Assembly (NCBI GenBank): GCA_036346395.1
Contig: CM070605.1
Span: 4,092,001 to 4,156,000, forward strand
Direction of reading: 5' to 3'
DNA: 64,000 nt
DNA from: Hsuehochloa calcarea
Taxonomy: Eukaryota > Streptophyta > Magnoliopsida > Poales > Poaceae
This document shows, piece by piece, positions 1 through 12,708 of this stretch. The notes under the pieces were generated by a model. The model ran no database searches. It was not told the DNA's origin and was given only the letters and a program-made list of their open reading frames with translations. A program made the translations under genes and the position numbers. The first letter of the stretch is position 1. Each line of letters starts with the position of its first letter.

Positions 1-273
1 ATGGCCACTTGGATTACATTCTGGGCAAGAATCTGTGTGCGTCCTCTCCAGGTATGAATTACCATATTTACTCCTGCGGTATGTATCTCGTTGCATGGAG
101 GCCTCATATACTGCCTGCCTGTGTTTTGGGTATTTATTAGCATATCGACTCTCAACATATGCTTCCCTGATTCTGGTCCCTGGATGTGTCCTTCCATATT
201 TATGGCTGGGGTCTACAACCAAGCATTGAAAATAACCGTTCAGTAATCTTGGGGAATAAAGAGAGAAACAAGT

Positions 274-3200
274 TCATTTTGTGCAGACAAAAGGAAACCA
301 ACCAGGAACTGGAGAATCTCTTCTATAATAAGCTCTGTATTCTCGCACTGAAACAGGCCTTTCTTCAACATCATCTGCCATAGAAGGTAACCTACCGATA
401 GGCTGGCGACCATATTTGTTATGAGCAAGATTATTTGAATAAGCACGTCTTTCAGGACTTAAATGCCTAAATCTGTTTGGGTGGGTTCCCCTATCACTAT
501 AACTTTTACCAACAAATCCTCTTCTGATGCCCAACATGTGAGTAGCCCCTTGCCGTAAAGGCTTTTTGAAAGTTGATTTTGGCCTTTGTAAAGTAGCCTT
601 TATGCGAACCTGAAATTATTAACCTAGTAATTAACCATGGCTGAAGCAAATAAATGGAAATTAAAAGCCACCGCCATAACTAACTGTGTAAAGTGGTTAC
701 CTTTCCACTACCTTCACCAACACGATCTTTATTGACCATATTAATGCAATCTAAAGCTGATTGTCTTGTTGTAAAGCTGATGAAACCAAAATCTTTTCGT
801 TTTGCTGTGAACATATTTCTAGCAAGTTGTATATTATCAATTTCACCAAACTTTCCAAACATTTCTCTCACTTTGTCTTCATCCCAGTGAGGTGGTAAGC
901 CATCCAAGAAAACAGATTTTACCTGCATCACATAATCAAAGAACGGTGTAAAAGGCAGAAGCAAGATAATGCAATATCAGTAAGTAACAGATTCATATAC
1001 AAGATACAGATGTCTTGTTTGTGGCTGTACCTTTTCCATAACCTTATCATCTTGTGAAATAGTGTTTGAAAATGATACTTGTGCTCTAACATCAGTACCA
1101 AGATACACATCTCTTTGCTGTAGTTTAAGAAATGCACCTACAGCATCCACATGTGTGCTGAAGTCAAGAAATGCGTAGCCTCTGTTTTTTCCCTTTCTGT
1201 CTGGGTGCTCAATTAAATTAACATCTTCAAGGTTTTCTAACCCAAAAGGTTTCAGTTTCTCAGCTAACTGTACAAGAGAGATCAACCATTACGCAAAATA
1301 GCAATGTACATAGAACAAATGTTATTATCAAATAAGGAAGAAATCATACATCATCTTTTGACCAATCAAAGCATATATTCCGTAGATGAAGGGTCTCATT
1401 TTCATTGTTCTTGCATATTCTGCAAGCTTTTCCCTTGATCTGGAAAACATAATTACTGGTTAAGATATGTACTATTTTATCAGCTAGTGAAAAACTATTG
1501 TGTGTTCAACAGACGTGGATCTAAGTATTCACTGTCATAGCAAACATCACAATGAATTGGAAGTACTACTGAATAAAGTATCTCAAAGTATAATCAGCTT
1601 GGCAAATGCAAGCAATGTACTATCAAAGAAAATCTAATCAAGCCTATGCACCTAACAGTTTAAAACTATTTAAAAGGGTGCTCCAGTTCAGCATGCAACC
1701 GATGCAGACATACAAGAGCATACATCATATTATACTAACTTAAAACAGGTAAGCACTAAGTACTGATCCATAGCCGATTGACCTGATAAAAAAAACAGAT
1801 GTGCATTTTGGCTCTAATGTTGACTATTATACCACATTTACTATTTCACTAGAGTACTAGACAAGTTAATTCAGGTTACATGAGCAGTGTTAAAATATAA
1901 AATGCAGGTACGACAACATGGACATATGAATCTAATCTGGTGCTAATTAGAACATGAGAGAATTGGATCCTTGAAGTAGAATAACTAACTAGGATTCATG
2001 CAAGTAACCCCTTTGATTTTGCTATTATTAATGTTAGCTTGAACTGAATATATGAAAAGAGGCTGCTCAGGAGCTAGCTCTGATATAGTTGTCAGCAGTT
2101 AAAATCTCCAACAAGAAGAAACACAATAAATTTACAGAAGTTGCCAATTCACTTGGGTAGATTCAAATGGAGTCTCTTTTGCCTACAGCTAGTAGTAGTC
2201 GGCTACAGGAATGAAACCGTTAGCCATTAACACATGCCTCAACACATATCAAAATCTTTTCTGTCATCTTTCAATTTTTTGTTTAGTTTTCTTTCACTAG
2301 GTTCCTGTACCAATACACTTTTAAGTGGTAGATACTTCTAGTGTGCAGATGATAAACTAGGCAACAGTAATCTACAGCATCAGGTTGGTTCTCTACAACA
2401 AAAACACTTTATTTAAGAGGAAAGACACTTAAGACTTTATAAAAATGATTGGAAGGAGGGCCATATCTTTGCTAGAATTATTAATTTTTAGTCTCAACTG
2501 CTTTTCAATTGCCAGTTTCCATGTGGCATTACTATCATATGTCGGAAAAAAACAATTTAAGAGGACCAATCAAGCGAGACTTTAACAAATAAAATACCAA
2601 ATTCTTAATTAAACTAGATCAGATCCATGTTGCGTTTAAGCAATATGCAATTACTACCGCAACGTACTAGTGCCATTAAAAACTAAATCTTTCCAGAAAC
2701 CATGATCTTCTACGACTTCAACACAACGGGTGAGCCAGCCACAAAGTATAAATCCACTCAAATGTACCATTTTGAAACCGGGTTATTTAATTTCCCCAAG
2801 TGACACGTCTTTCTATCAATCCTTAAGCCTTGACAAACATGGTGGTCGGGAGACGTACATCCACTTTCCAGTTACCAGTTCAAAAGCCCTGATTTCACAA
2901 CGACCATTTTGAATTTCACGTACCAACATTCAAATGAGACAACCAGAACATATATCATCCCAAAGTGGTGAACAACAGAACATTTCAAATCCCTGACTCT
3001 TATCTGTTCCAGAACGAGCAAGACTAAAGCAACACCTTTCCCCCCAACCACATGAAGTTAGTAGCAAATTCCCATCAGACCCAATAAAGCAATGCTTCAG
3101 GTGCTGCCCAAAGGACATTAATTTCGCACCAGTTCGTTCACAACTTTCCCCAACCTGACCACTTTGTCCCAATTCACCGAGCTAGAGATGCGAATCTAGT

Positions 3201-3656
3201 GGTTACGGTAGCAAAGTATACCATAGCCGTGCGGAGGTCGTTGGCAGCCCACCGCGCCTGCCAGACGGCGGCGAAGCGCACGAAGGCGAACCCCCTGTGG
3301 AAGCGCGGCTCCGCCGGATCCCGCACGAGGCGCACCTCCTCGACCTCGCCGGCCTCCGCGAGCGCCCCTGCCACGTCCTCCTCCGACGCGTCCCGCGGCA
3401 GGCCGCCCACGAACACCTCGTACTCCTTCCTCTTCCTACTCCCCTCCCCCTCCACTTCCCCGGCCATCTCCACCTCCTGGTCCCCCACAGTCTCCACCAC
3501 CTCCTCGGCCGCCTCCTCCATGATCACCTCCTCGGCCGCCTCCTCCATGATCACCACCTCGGGCTCCTCCTCCTCCTCCTCCTCCTCGAACTCCTGGTGG
3601 GCGACGTTTAGGTCGAAGAGCGGCCGGCGCGCGGCCCGCGACGGCGGGTCGGCCAT
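274..3656 (-). CDS. Three-RRM RNA-binding protein, hnRNP Q-like (5 exons)
   Basis: Exons on the minus strand: 3222-3656, 1350-1439, 1031-1267, 701-922 and 274-609. All have GT/AG borders and phase 0 joins, giving about 439 residues. Residues 1-75 are acidic, with an FDLNV motif near 14-18, a run of Glu, and VIMEEAAEE twice in tandem. RRM1 spans about 79-155 (VFVGGL as RNP2, RGFAFVRF as RNP1, split by intron 1). RRM2 spans about 160-250 (RGYAFLDF at 204-211). RRM3 spans 255-330 (VFLDGL, KDFGFISF). The tail is Arg/Tyr-rich (EYRAYYRRD). Three RRMs plus an RG/Y-rich tail is the layout of plant hnRNP Q/R-type proteins (such as the LIF2 group), which bind RNA in the nucleus; that assignment is inference. 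The start is the only upstream Met before the acidic region. The stop at 274 could be intronic read-through, because GT sites occur just before it, so further 3' exons outside the window are possible. Confidence 0.85.
1440..3221 (-). other. Intron 1 of the RRM gene
   Basis: The donor GTATAC lies right after codon 145 and the acceptor TTTTCCAG right before the IKGKACRI codons. The intron is about 1.8 kb and AT-rich with no supported coding content. It splits the end of RRM1. A long first intron after a GC-rich first exon is common in grass genes. I see no transposon inside it. Confidence 0.75.
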
Positions 3657-3990
3657 CTCCGGCGGCGAGGCTAGGGTTTCACGGCTTAGTAAGTTTCGCG
3701 GCCAGTACTAGCAGTTTAGTAAGTTTCGGCGTCACGATGCGGTGTGCGGTGCGGAGAGCACGTGGCGGCGCAGGGGAGGCGCTTATACAGGGACCCGCGT
3801 ACCGTGCAGTGCAGCTGGTGTGGGTGTGGAAACGAAGGGTGGGGAAAAAGGGCTAATTCCATTCAGCCAAATAGGCCCAGTCCCAATTCCAGCCCAATAG
3901 CCCAACCAGATTTGCATCAAAATTTCTCTCTCACATTAATCTGGATTTGGGAGCTAGCCTTTGGATCTTGGACTACAGAAGCTGCTGTAC
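3657..3990 (-). promoter_or_regulatory. 5' UTR and putative promoter of the RRM gene
   Basis: Upstream (right) of the ATG at 3656 is a GC-rich stretch. A TATA-like CTGTATAAGC on the minus strand lies at 3781-3790, about 126 bp from the start codon, which fits a short 5' UTR. No other element can be defended. The stretch 3800-3990 is ordinary non-coding sequence. Confidence 0.35.
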
Positions 3991-5131
3991 TGTATGAGAC
4001 TTAATATTTCTTTGGGAGCAACTAGCCATAGGACGTACAGTGGGAAGGTTTTCGTTATACGGTCCTGACTCTTCCCGCGCAACATATCATATACACATAT
4101 GCAATAAAAAATTTCAACATATGTAACCAAAGTACTTGGATCTCGAAACATAGAAAGAGAGTCCATATTTTTGACAAATTCACTCAAAAGAATTAAAGAT
4201 CTTGTTAGCATACATAGATATACATGAAAAAATTAGCACAGAAGTTTAGAAAAATATTAATCGATGATGTTGTAACCTCTGAAATATTTTGAAAACATAT
4301 ATGCAACATTTTGTAGGCACACTTGCAACAAATTATTAGAACCACCCTGCAACAAATTTCAGGTATCAGACGTCTCAAGAGGTTCAACATTTGAGGCTAA
4401 CTTATGAAACATTTTGATTTCATTTTGTGCAACAACCAGCAGAACATTCAAAAAAATTATGAAAACCCATCTCAATAATTTGTTCTCCAACACTAAAAAA
4501 TACAGCCCCAACATCTCAAATCACCTTTTTGCAACGAGCAACATCCGAAATAACAGGCGCAACAACGTCGACTTGTGAGGAAGCAATATATCAAAGAAGA
4601 GGATGCAACATATCAAAATTCCATATGCAACATTCCAAAGAAGATGATAGAACATCTCAAAATCTCAGACGCAACATTTAAAAAATTGTTGCAACAATCA
4701 AAACAAATAGAGAAAATATATGGAAACACCTATTACAACATCTCGTGTTTCTAATGGCGGGGGGCGTACATTGACAACAAGATTCGCCACACCGCATCGT
4801 CGTCCTCCTCGCGGCGCGTAGGGTCTTGGTGGGGGTAGCGACGAGGTTGACGTTGGTGCCTCCCAACGAGTGGGCAGCATTGGATGGAATAGACCTACCG
4901 CCGTGCTCGGAAGAGTCGACGATGGAGTTGGATCGACCGGGTACGCGATGGCAGTGGAAAGGCTGTCGGCCTCCGACTCTGAGTCATCGGGGTAGAGCGG
5001 CGCGAGCTCGTCGAGGAACGCCGAGGACGAGATGGGCTACCGTCGCCACACCACAGTGCTCAGGAGGCCACGCCGCCACCGTCGTTGCCTCGCAGGGTGG
5101 ATCACGAGTACAAACCATGGCGACTATAGAA
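3991..5131. repeat. CAACAT-rich grass repeat with GC-rich core, class unknown
   Basis: From about 4080 to 4740 the plus strand repeats GCAACAT/CAACATTT-like words at irregular spacing. It then changes abruptly to GC-rich sequence (4740-5110) without a credible gene. Its left edge (GGACGTAC near 4033) resembles, on the opposite strand, the edge of the TTGTTGCA-rich repeat at 27663-28470 (GTACGTCC near 28446). The two therefore look like inverted copies of one dispersed family. I cannot name the superfamily; a MULE or Helitron is possible. Confidence 0.4.
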
Positions 5132-5633
5132 TCAAGGATGGCCAACTAGAGGGGGTGAATACGAGATTTCTTAAAATCCTATTCTCTAATTCACAATTTT
5201 AACAAATAAAGCTTAACAACCGAATTTTAGCACAATTCAAGAGATATAAAAACTAAGCTTCCATTACAACATTGCAAGATTATGTCGATACTAAAAACAA
5301 TTCTAACTAAACAATTTTACATATGTGAAATTTTCTAGAAATGCAAATGCGGAAGAAGTAAAGACAAAGAATAAACCACATTGAAGACACTTGAAGTTTT
5401 TCTCATGGTATCGAAGACTTGCCGGTCTTCACTAATCCACATTGAGGTAAGTCCAAATGAATTAGATCGGCTACACAAATTAAGTCTTAACCACCTCGAG
5501 TCCACTAGTGAGCATCAATCAATCACAATCGTTGTCGGGCCTCTTCTCAATCTTCTTGAAGAGATCACCGCACAAATTTTCTCCAAAGCCGTCTAGGTGC
5601 CAGCAAGCACCAAGAGTAATAAACCATAGTGTT
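5132..5633 (-). mobile_element. Copia LTR fragment (family H, PBS-side end)
   Basis: This stretch is homologous along its length to 22362-22890, the primer-site end of the minus-strand Copia H LTR. It shares the GACTAGAGGGGGTGAAT-type block and the CACCAAGAGTAATAAAC block. It stops abruptly at about 5633, where Copia G begins. It is therefore an older LTR copy into which G inserted. The short ORF at 5381-5596 is LTR sequence, not a gene. Confidence 0.7.
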
Positions 5634-7302
5634 TGTGTGGATATCATGGGGATATGCTCCAGATCTTAGGATGATGTGACAATTGGCAATGACGTTTACG
5701 GTTTGTCGTTTCACGGATTTTCGGCACAGGTTTAGTGTTGTCAGGCCAGAACCGTGACCGGCCAGGGCGGCGGTCAGACCGGTCCAAGATCGGTCTGACC
5801 GGCCCTAGCGGCGGTCCGACCGACAATGTCAGTAAGTGAGGAATTGAGCTGGGCCAAAAATAGAGGTAGCAGGCTGGTCTCATAATTTTTGGAGTCTCCA
5901 GTCAAAAGTTCTATTGGTTTGAAAATTCCAGTAGGCTTCAGTTTTCCAGAGAGGAAAAATGGCTAAGTCCCAGCTGGTGGTCAGACCGGCCCGAGGGGCG
6001 GTCTGATCGGTTTTCACTTTGATCGTCGGTCTTCGAGGCGACGATATTCGGTTGTTAGGTCAAAGTCATGAGTTTCAGGGCATATATGGTGCATGATGCA
6101 TGTGTTGACTAACATGGGTCAAGTTGTGAAGAACTTGTTCCCAAATTCTGTTTACTTGTCTATTGTTGTGCAGGTTGCTTGGTGGTCAACGACGGTCAAC
6201 GGCGAGGATGATCGGGACTAGGCTTGGAGAGCTGAGGTCTAGAACGATCGACGATGCCGGGTGAGGTCAATGTACTCAAACGTGGTGCAAGATGGACAAG
6301 GGTGACCTATTAGCTAATCCGAGGCGCAAGATGGCGCAAGGTGTAGCTAGTTAGGTCAAGGGATGTTAAAGACGGTACATTAAAATACGTGCGTAAGTGT
6401 CCCGTTTGTTTTGGGCCTTAACGGGAGCCCAATAGAGTCAAACTTCTAGAAGGTCTAAGCCTCCGCTTCGTCTCTTTTGCTTTTCTTGCAAACCCTAATT
6501 GTCTTAGGGAGAGCTTTTTTGGAGGCTAGGGTTCTTGATGTTTTGATGTGATTTTCGTGCTCCTGGATTGAGCATTGTCCTCCATTGATGGAGTGGCTGT
6601 AAGCCCAGATCATATCAATCAATCAAAGGAAAGTTTGATCAATGTTTTGTCTCATTGCGTTTTTTTCTCTATTTGATGATTTTGGGTCTTTCTTTGATCC
6701 ACGAGTTTTTGATTGAATTCTTCACGTGATCTAACTTGCTGTGACGTGTGGGAACCTATCTAGGATCATCTTGATCATCAATCACCCACGAGCAAGATCT
6801 TGGATCAAGTTTTCGTTTTGACCCGGTTTTGAACCCTTCTTTGATAAAACGGAAAAAGATCTTTATTCTTCTAAGAATTATCATAATCTTCGATTGGAAT
6901 AGGTCCCTGTTATCATAGAGAAGGTGTGTTCCAAGTTTCATTAAGTTTGGATTAGTAGATCAAAAGTTTCGTCTAATTTCATCTTCGTCATCGGGGTTGA
7001 TCATTACATTACGAGGCCGGCGATCGGGATCGCGTGGCCACGGTCGACCGGCAGCAATCGGTCCGACCGCCAAGAACACAATGATCGATCGGCAAAGGCA
7101 TTGATTTATTTTAATCTTTGATTGATTTTGTCGCTTTGCTAAGGGGTTTATATTGGATTCAATATTAGTCTTCCGCTGTACTGACATACTGATCTTCATA
7201 GCTTCCATAGCTACTGGAGTGAAAGTTTTATTGATTCATTATTTGTGAAAAAGTGAGCGTGCTCCTATTCACACCCCCTCTAGTCGCCTTTTCGGTCCAA
7301 CA
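5634..7302 (+). repeat. 5' LTR of Copia element G
   Basis: The LTR begins TGTGTGGATATC and ends GGTCCAACA directly before a primer-binding site, about 1.67 kb in all. It interrupts the H-family LTR on its left. Several copies of GGTCTGACCGG/CGGTCAGACCG occur at 5770-5830 and 5985-6010, the first pair as an 11-bp perfect inverted repeat. The 5' edge is placed to within a few bases. No matching 3' LTR is seen, so the element is truncated. Confidence 0.65.
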
Positions 7303-7304
7303 AG

Positions 7305-7317
7305 TGGTATCAGAGTC
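7305..7317 (+). promoter_or_regulatory. Primer-binding site of Copia G
   Basis: TGGTATCAGAGTC lies two bases after the LTR end. This is the usual initiator-tRNA-Met-type primer site of plant LTR retrotransposons, from which minus-strand cDNA is primed. Confidence 0.8.
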
Positions 7318-7360
7318 CGGTTAGTTCAATCTTGATCTTAACTAGTCACTGAACTTGTCG

Positions 7361-9057
7361 ATGGATAGATACTCCACAAAGCCACATATCTTCGATGGGC
7401 ACGACTATGCGTATTGAAAGAATCGCATGCGAATCTTCCTTAAGAGCGAAGGACATGCTATATGGGAGGCTGTTCGAGTCCCTCTCATTTTGCCCGAAGT
7501 TGCTACGCCGGCTTCAGAAGCCCTTTTGGCTAACAACAATAAGGCTAAAAACCTCTTGTATGGTGGGCTTGGGAGAAAGGAGTATGATCGGATTTGCAAT
7601 ATTCAGACTGCGCACGAGATTTGGAACACTCTCAAAACATACCATGAGGGTTCGTCCCAAGTCAAGAAAGTACGCCAAACAGTCTATAAGCGTGAATACA
7701 ACAAATTCGAGATGCGTTCTGGAGAGAGCATCGATGATATTTTAGTCACTTTAATAAAGTGATTAATCAGATGAAAGCTGTTGGTATTGAATATTCTCAG
7801 TCTGAAAATGCCACCCACCTCTTAGCTGCAATCAACACCAAGGAGTGGGAGATAAAGGCTACTGTCATTGAGGAGAATGTCAATCTTTCTGATCTGACTT
7901 TGGAGCTTCTCTATAGTAAGCTCAAGACTCATGAGATTAAGAGGATTGATCATCCTAAGAAAGAAAACATGGCTTTGTTAGCAGACCCGCTCAAGAGAGA
8001 TTCTGATGGGTCTTTTGAGTCTTCTTCTGGATTTTCGCTTGCTGGTTTATCTGCAATTCATGAAGAAGAGTTTGAGAGTCTTCCTGAGGTTGAGTTGGCC
8101 CTCATAGTTAAAAAGGTCACATGGGCCTACAATAATATGAGAAACAGAAATCGAGGAGGTCCCGTGACTTGCTATGAGTGTGGTGAGCTTAATCATATCC
8201 GGTCAAATTGCCCCAAGCTGAAAAGTAAGAGCAACCACAAGGAGGGAAAGCCAGCTTGGAAGAAGCCTCAATGGAACAAATTAAGGTTTGATACTGCCAA
8301 GCTGACAAAGGCCGCTCATCGGGTGCTTGCCGCTTTTGAGGATCAATTCTTAAGAGATGTTGACTCTGGCTGTGGGGAGGACAAGAAGGAGGAGATCCCT
8401 CAAAGCAAGAAGAAAGGGAAGGTCAAGGATTTTACTGGCTTGTGCTTCATGGACGACTCAGTCGACGTCGACAACAATGAGGTACCTCCTTCCTATGATG
8501 TTCTTTCTGATAGATGTGAATCTATGTTTGAGCAACTTATGAGTCAGGATAAGGCTTTAGAGTTTGTCATGGCTAAGAATAAGGACTTAGAGTAACAAAT
8601 AGATAATTTGACTTTAGAACTTGAAAATGCTAAGTCTCTTGAATCTGATGAATGTTCATCTTGCCATGCTATGCACTCATGATATTGCTTTGCAACAACT
8701 TGAAAATGCTTGGACTGAACTTGTTGAAGTTAAATCTGCTCCATGTGAAAAATGCTTAGAATCTAGCAAATTGATTGTTTATGGAGCCGTTGATTCTAGC
8801 CTTTGCACTTTTTGCTTAGAACACAAACATGAAGTTAAAGATATCTTAGAAGCAGCTAGAGCAAAATATGCTAAGCTTAAGAACAGTATTGAATCTTCTA
8901 CATGTGCTTCATGTCCAGCTCTTAAACTTGAATCTGTTTTATATAAGGACAAATATGCTAGAGCCATTAAAGGTAAAACCTGTGAATCATGTGTTAATTT
9001 TGAAAAAGAAAATGCTTATCTTAAGGATACATTAGAAATTTTTTCTAAAGGTAAGAA
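7361..9057 (+). pseudogene. Decayed gag of Copia G (SIRE-like)
   Basis: The reading frame starts with ATGGATAGATAC. Codon 19 is TGA where a Trp is expected (7415-7417), a frameshift lies near 7750, a TAA at 8593 and another frameshift near 8680. The visible parts are a UBN2/DUF4219-type gag, a CCHC knuckle (CYECGELNHIRSNC, about 8170), and a Lys-rich segment. Last comes a coiled-coil tail with CSSC, CEKC, CTFC, CASC and CESC. Gag coats the RNA in cytoplasmic particles. The reading is cut at 9058 by Gypsy LTR K, and no pol of this copy appears later. The SIRE/Maximus-like assignment rests on the long gag tail and the PBS. Confidence 0.75.
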
Positions 9058-11706
9058 TGTAACATCCCAATTCTAAGTCTTGGCTTCAAATGTAAGAAAA
9101 TGAGAAGAAATTAAAACTTTTCTTGCATCTTGAAGTCCTTGAGCATTTCTGTGATTCTTGTAAAGGAATTATGGAAATCAAAAATCAAAATCCTCAATTG
9201 ACTCCAATCAAAAACCTCCTTTGCAAAGATCTTGTGCCAAACCTCTGTAAATATTTTTCCTAAGTTCTAGGGAGGTTTGGTGACACCACGAATTATTTCA
9301 TAATTTTTAGAAATTATTTCATAATTTTTGGAGGCAAGTCAAACCAACAACCACTCTGGTCAAACCCTAACTCAAACCTTCTGGAATTTCTGGAGAAGAA
9401 TGCAGTACATGAAAATCTCTGAAAATTTTATGTAAGGTTAATCCTTAAGTCAGCAACCTCGAGTTAAAACTTCATGAGTTTTGAAGCTAGTTTGCTACCT
9501 CAAGCAAATCCTCTAAAAATCAGCTGCTTAATTCAAACCCTAGTTGGTTTTCACTATTCCTTGGGCGCGAGTCAGACTCGGGCTCGAGCCAAGTGACTTG
9601 GTTCAATCAACTAACTGCACCGCCGTGGTCGTTCGAGCGCGAGCGCTGTGTGCCGTCGGATCGTCATCGCACGATCCATGATTGGCGCGGAGCGTTACCG
9701 ATTCCATCATAGGGGAACCGTCTGATTTGGAGATGACGGCATGGATTGAAGTGAACGTTCGGACCGTCCGAACGTCTCGCGCAGTGTGATCCGTAGGATC
9801 TAGATCAACGGCCTGGATTGAAGTGAACGTTCGGACCGGCCGATCGTCCCTTTCATTTGAACTATCCGATTTGGAGATAACGGCTGGATTGAAATGAACG
9901 TTCGGACCGGCCAATCGTCCCGTTCATTTGAACCGTTCGATTTTGATCCAACGGTGGCCGCGTCGTCTCCTTCCTCGCGTTGAGCAAACATGCGGCTGAG
10001 TCAAGCCATGGCGTAAGCATAGGAGAGGGGCGCAGCGTAGGGTCACCTCAGTGACCACCTTTAAACGGCTCTCTCTGCTCGCATTAATTGCCCGTCGTGC
10101 ACTGCCCTCAAATGTCCATAGCTCAACTGCTCCCATCACTCTCAGAGCTCTCACGGCAAGTTTGACCCGAGGGGGATTATTGCCGTTGCTCTCTACCATT
10201 TTCTCTACTTAAGCTCCATTGCTTCCCCTTTGGCTTCCTTTAGCATTTCGCAACTCTAGCTAGCACCTCAGTGTTTGTTTGAGCTGCATTCACCTGAAAT
10301 CGTTTCGGCCGCCATTGCCGAGCTTCAAGCTCACGGTGAAGGCAGTACCTCAGTGGCTCTCACTCTCCATTTCTTGCTCCCTCTTTATTCACTCCAGCTT
10401 AACCCTTACTTAATTTCACTTATCTTTCTCAGGGTTTGGCTGAATTTGGATTTTCTCTGTTTCGGCCGAAATTCATCCCCTTTCTTTTTCCTCAGCGCCG
10501 GAGCATCTCCAACCTTTCTCTGTGTCTCTCTAGTACTCAGGTAGCTCCACTTTAGTCCTTACTCGCTTACTTGGACCGCAGCGGAGCTTCTTTGTATTTT
10601 TCGGTTTCCGCTGTTTTTGTCACCTTTGTCAACTCCGGCATGCCGGCGTTCTAGACCACCGCAGTCGTAGTTTTTGGTCCCAGTGTGTGCGCAAAACTAT
10701 TGCGAATCCATTTTGGGTCTTAGCTCGCGTCGCCGTGACCAGAGTCACCGGCGGTGAGCCTCCTTTCGCTGTCCGTTTTGTCGGATAAACTGTGCGCGAG
10801 CGTTTAAACGTAGTTATCTGTGGACCGTCGATCTTGAGATCAACGGTTCGGGTTCGAATGAACGTTCGGACCGCTCGAACGCTGCGATCCACATGGACCG
10901 TTGGATCCAAGATCAACGGTTCCGGATCCGCGTGAACATTCGAACCGCCCGAACGCGTCGATCTGCATGAACCGTTGGATCCAAGATCAACGGTTCCGGT
11001 TCGCGTGAACGTTCGGACCGCCCAACGCCTCGATCCACATGAACCGTTGGATCCAAATCCAACGGTGAACATATGAGCCGCGTGAGCGCGCGCGCCTTGT
11101 CCCATGGACTTGGACCGTTGGATCCATGATCAACGATCCAAGTTCGTCCACGTTGTTTTAATTTGGATTTTCCCGAAAAGATTATTTGTTAACTGAAAAA
11201 TGCCATTAACTTGTAAAATGCATAACTATTTCTCTGTAAACTATTTTTGAGTGAATCCAATTTTGTTGGATTCCTCTATTAATGAGCTTACTATGAAAAT
11301 TAGTTTTGAACATGTTACTTTTCCCAATTTAATTATAATGAATAGTAGCATTTGTAATTTATGAGGCTGAGCAGAATTGTATCGCTCATATCTTTTGCAT
11401 TAAGAATTCAAATCAATTGGTTCTTATTGCTAAATTCCTTATAAATCATGCTCTTGCTGCTGTAAAATTTTCAAAGTATTCGGAGAAAGTTTGCTATTGA
11501 GTCTTTGTGATTTCTTTGTTCTTATCGATTCTTTTTCGCTATTTCGTTAGATTCCAACGATTGTGTTAACCACAAGAGTGTTCCTCCGCAACATCTTGAA
11601 CAACAGCAACTAGGCAAGTAGTTTGATCATGTTAATCCTAGTATTTTTCAAGTCTAATATATTGATTTCAACTTGTATGTATGTATTGCTATTTTGTTGT
11701 TAAATC
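9058..11706 (+). repeat. Gypsy LTR K, left part
   Basis: It starts TGTAACATCCC inside the gag of Copia G. It aligns base by base, in inverted orientation, with 17448 down to about 15075 (LTR of J). It holds two GC-rich blocks with repeated GAACGTTCGGACC (about 9750-9960 and 10850-11020) and a tandem array of about 72 bp units with CCGTTGGATCC at 10898, 10972, 11044 and 11115. The ORFs within (for example 10275-10544 and 10629-11105) are LTR artefacts. The LTR is interrupted at about 11706 and resumes at 17449. Confidence 0.75.
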
Positions 11707-11711
11707 ATGTT

Positions 11712-12708
11712 AATGCCCCTTCTGGTTGCAGGAGAAGCAAGTGACTCCGGCAGCCGGGTTGCGGGGACCACCCTGCTGACTCGCAGGTGCACGTGATTGG
11801 GGCACGGCCTGCGAAGGACGAAGAGCGGGTGCTGACGGCCTCGGGTCTTGAAGCTCGTGGACGCGATCCTGCGTCTCGATCAAGCGGGATAGCTGGCCCT
11901 AGTGGACTTGTGGGCCTCCCACTTACGCTTGCGGGAATCCACAAGCGCTCTCCCTGAGTGCTCGGCAATGATGGCCTTGTCCACCAAGGCCTGAAAATCC
12001 GGGAAGTCGACGACAGATAGCTTGTCCTGCAGCTCCTCGGACAACCCATCCTTGAACTTCTCTTGCTTGGCCTCATCAGTGGCCACCTCTTTCGGAGCAT
12101 AATGAGCCAAATGGTTAAACTCGTACAGGTACTCCGTAACTGAGAAACGCCATTGTCTGAGCAACAAGAACTCCTTCTTCAGCCTCATCAGACCGGAAGG
12201 AATGTGACTCCGACGGAAGGCAGTGCGGAACTCCTCCCAGGTGACGGTGTGGCCGTCAGGCTGCATGGTGAGAAAGCTCTCCCACCAAGACAAAGCTGCA
12301 CCCTCCAGCTGGTGCGATGCGAACAGCGCCTTCTCGTGCTCTCGCATCTGCGCTATATGGCTTCCGCTCAACTAGACGAAGCCAGTCGTCTGCGTCAAGT
12401 GGGTCCTCAGACCTGGAGAACGTGGGGGGCTGGGTGCGAAGAAACTCCGCAAGTCCCCCACGCGGCTGGTGTCCACTCCCTTGCCCGGATCCTGAAGCAC
12501 CGATAAGGGCGGAAGTGTTGCGCGTGATGACATCCAGAAGAACCCTCCTGTCCTCTACATGGTTGCGCTCGATCTGAAGAAGGACCTCGACCATGGTCGG
12601 AGGAGGAGGAAGATCCTCATCCGGATCACCGATCGCCTTGGCCGCTACGAAAAGGCGTCCGCCATTCTCATACAAGAAACTTGGGTTAAAAACTAGACCC
12701 GAAAACAA
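11712..12708 (-). pseudogene. Gag remnant of Gypsy J
   Basis: The first part (12708-12360) shows a PPTF..SEDPLDADDWL block typical of the plant Ty3/Gypsy gag N-terminus. After a frameshift near 12360 the retrotrans_gag core continues (SHQLEGAALSWWESF, FRRSHIPSGLMRLKKEF). Another frame change near 11890 leads to the knuckle start CFSCNQKGH, after which the sequence switches to LTR K. It is non-functional: frame-broken and 3'-truncated. Confidence 0.75.

Noticed and set aside
3199..3711. Long plus-strand ORFs (170 and 104 codons) opposite exon 1
   Set aside because: They mirror the GC-rich exon 1 of the minus-strand RRM gene; Ser/Leu-rich translation follows from the Glu codons on the other strand.
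4826..5149. 107-codon ORF in GC-rich sequence
   Set aside because: It lies in a repeat, with no domain, splice signals or convincing start context.
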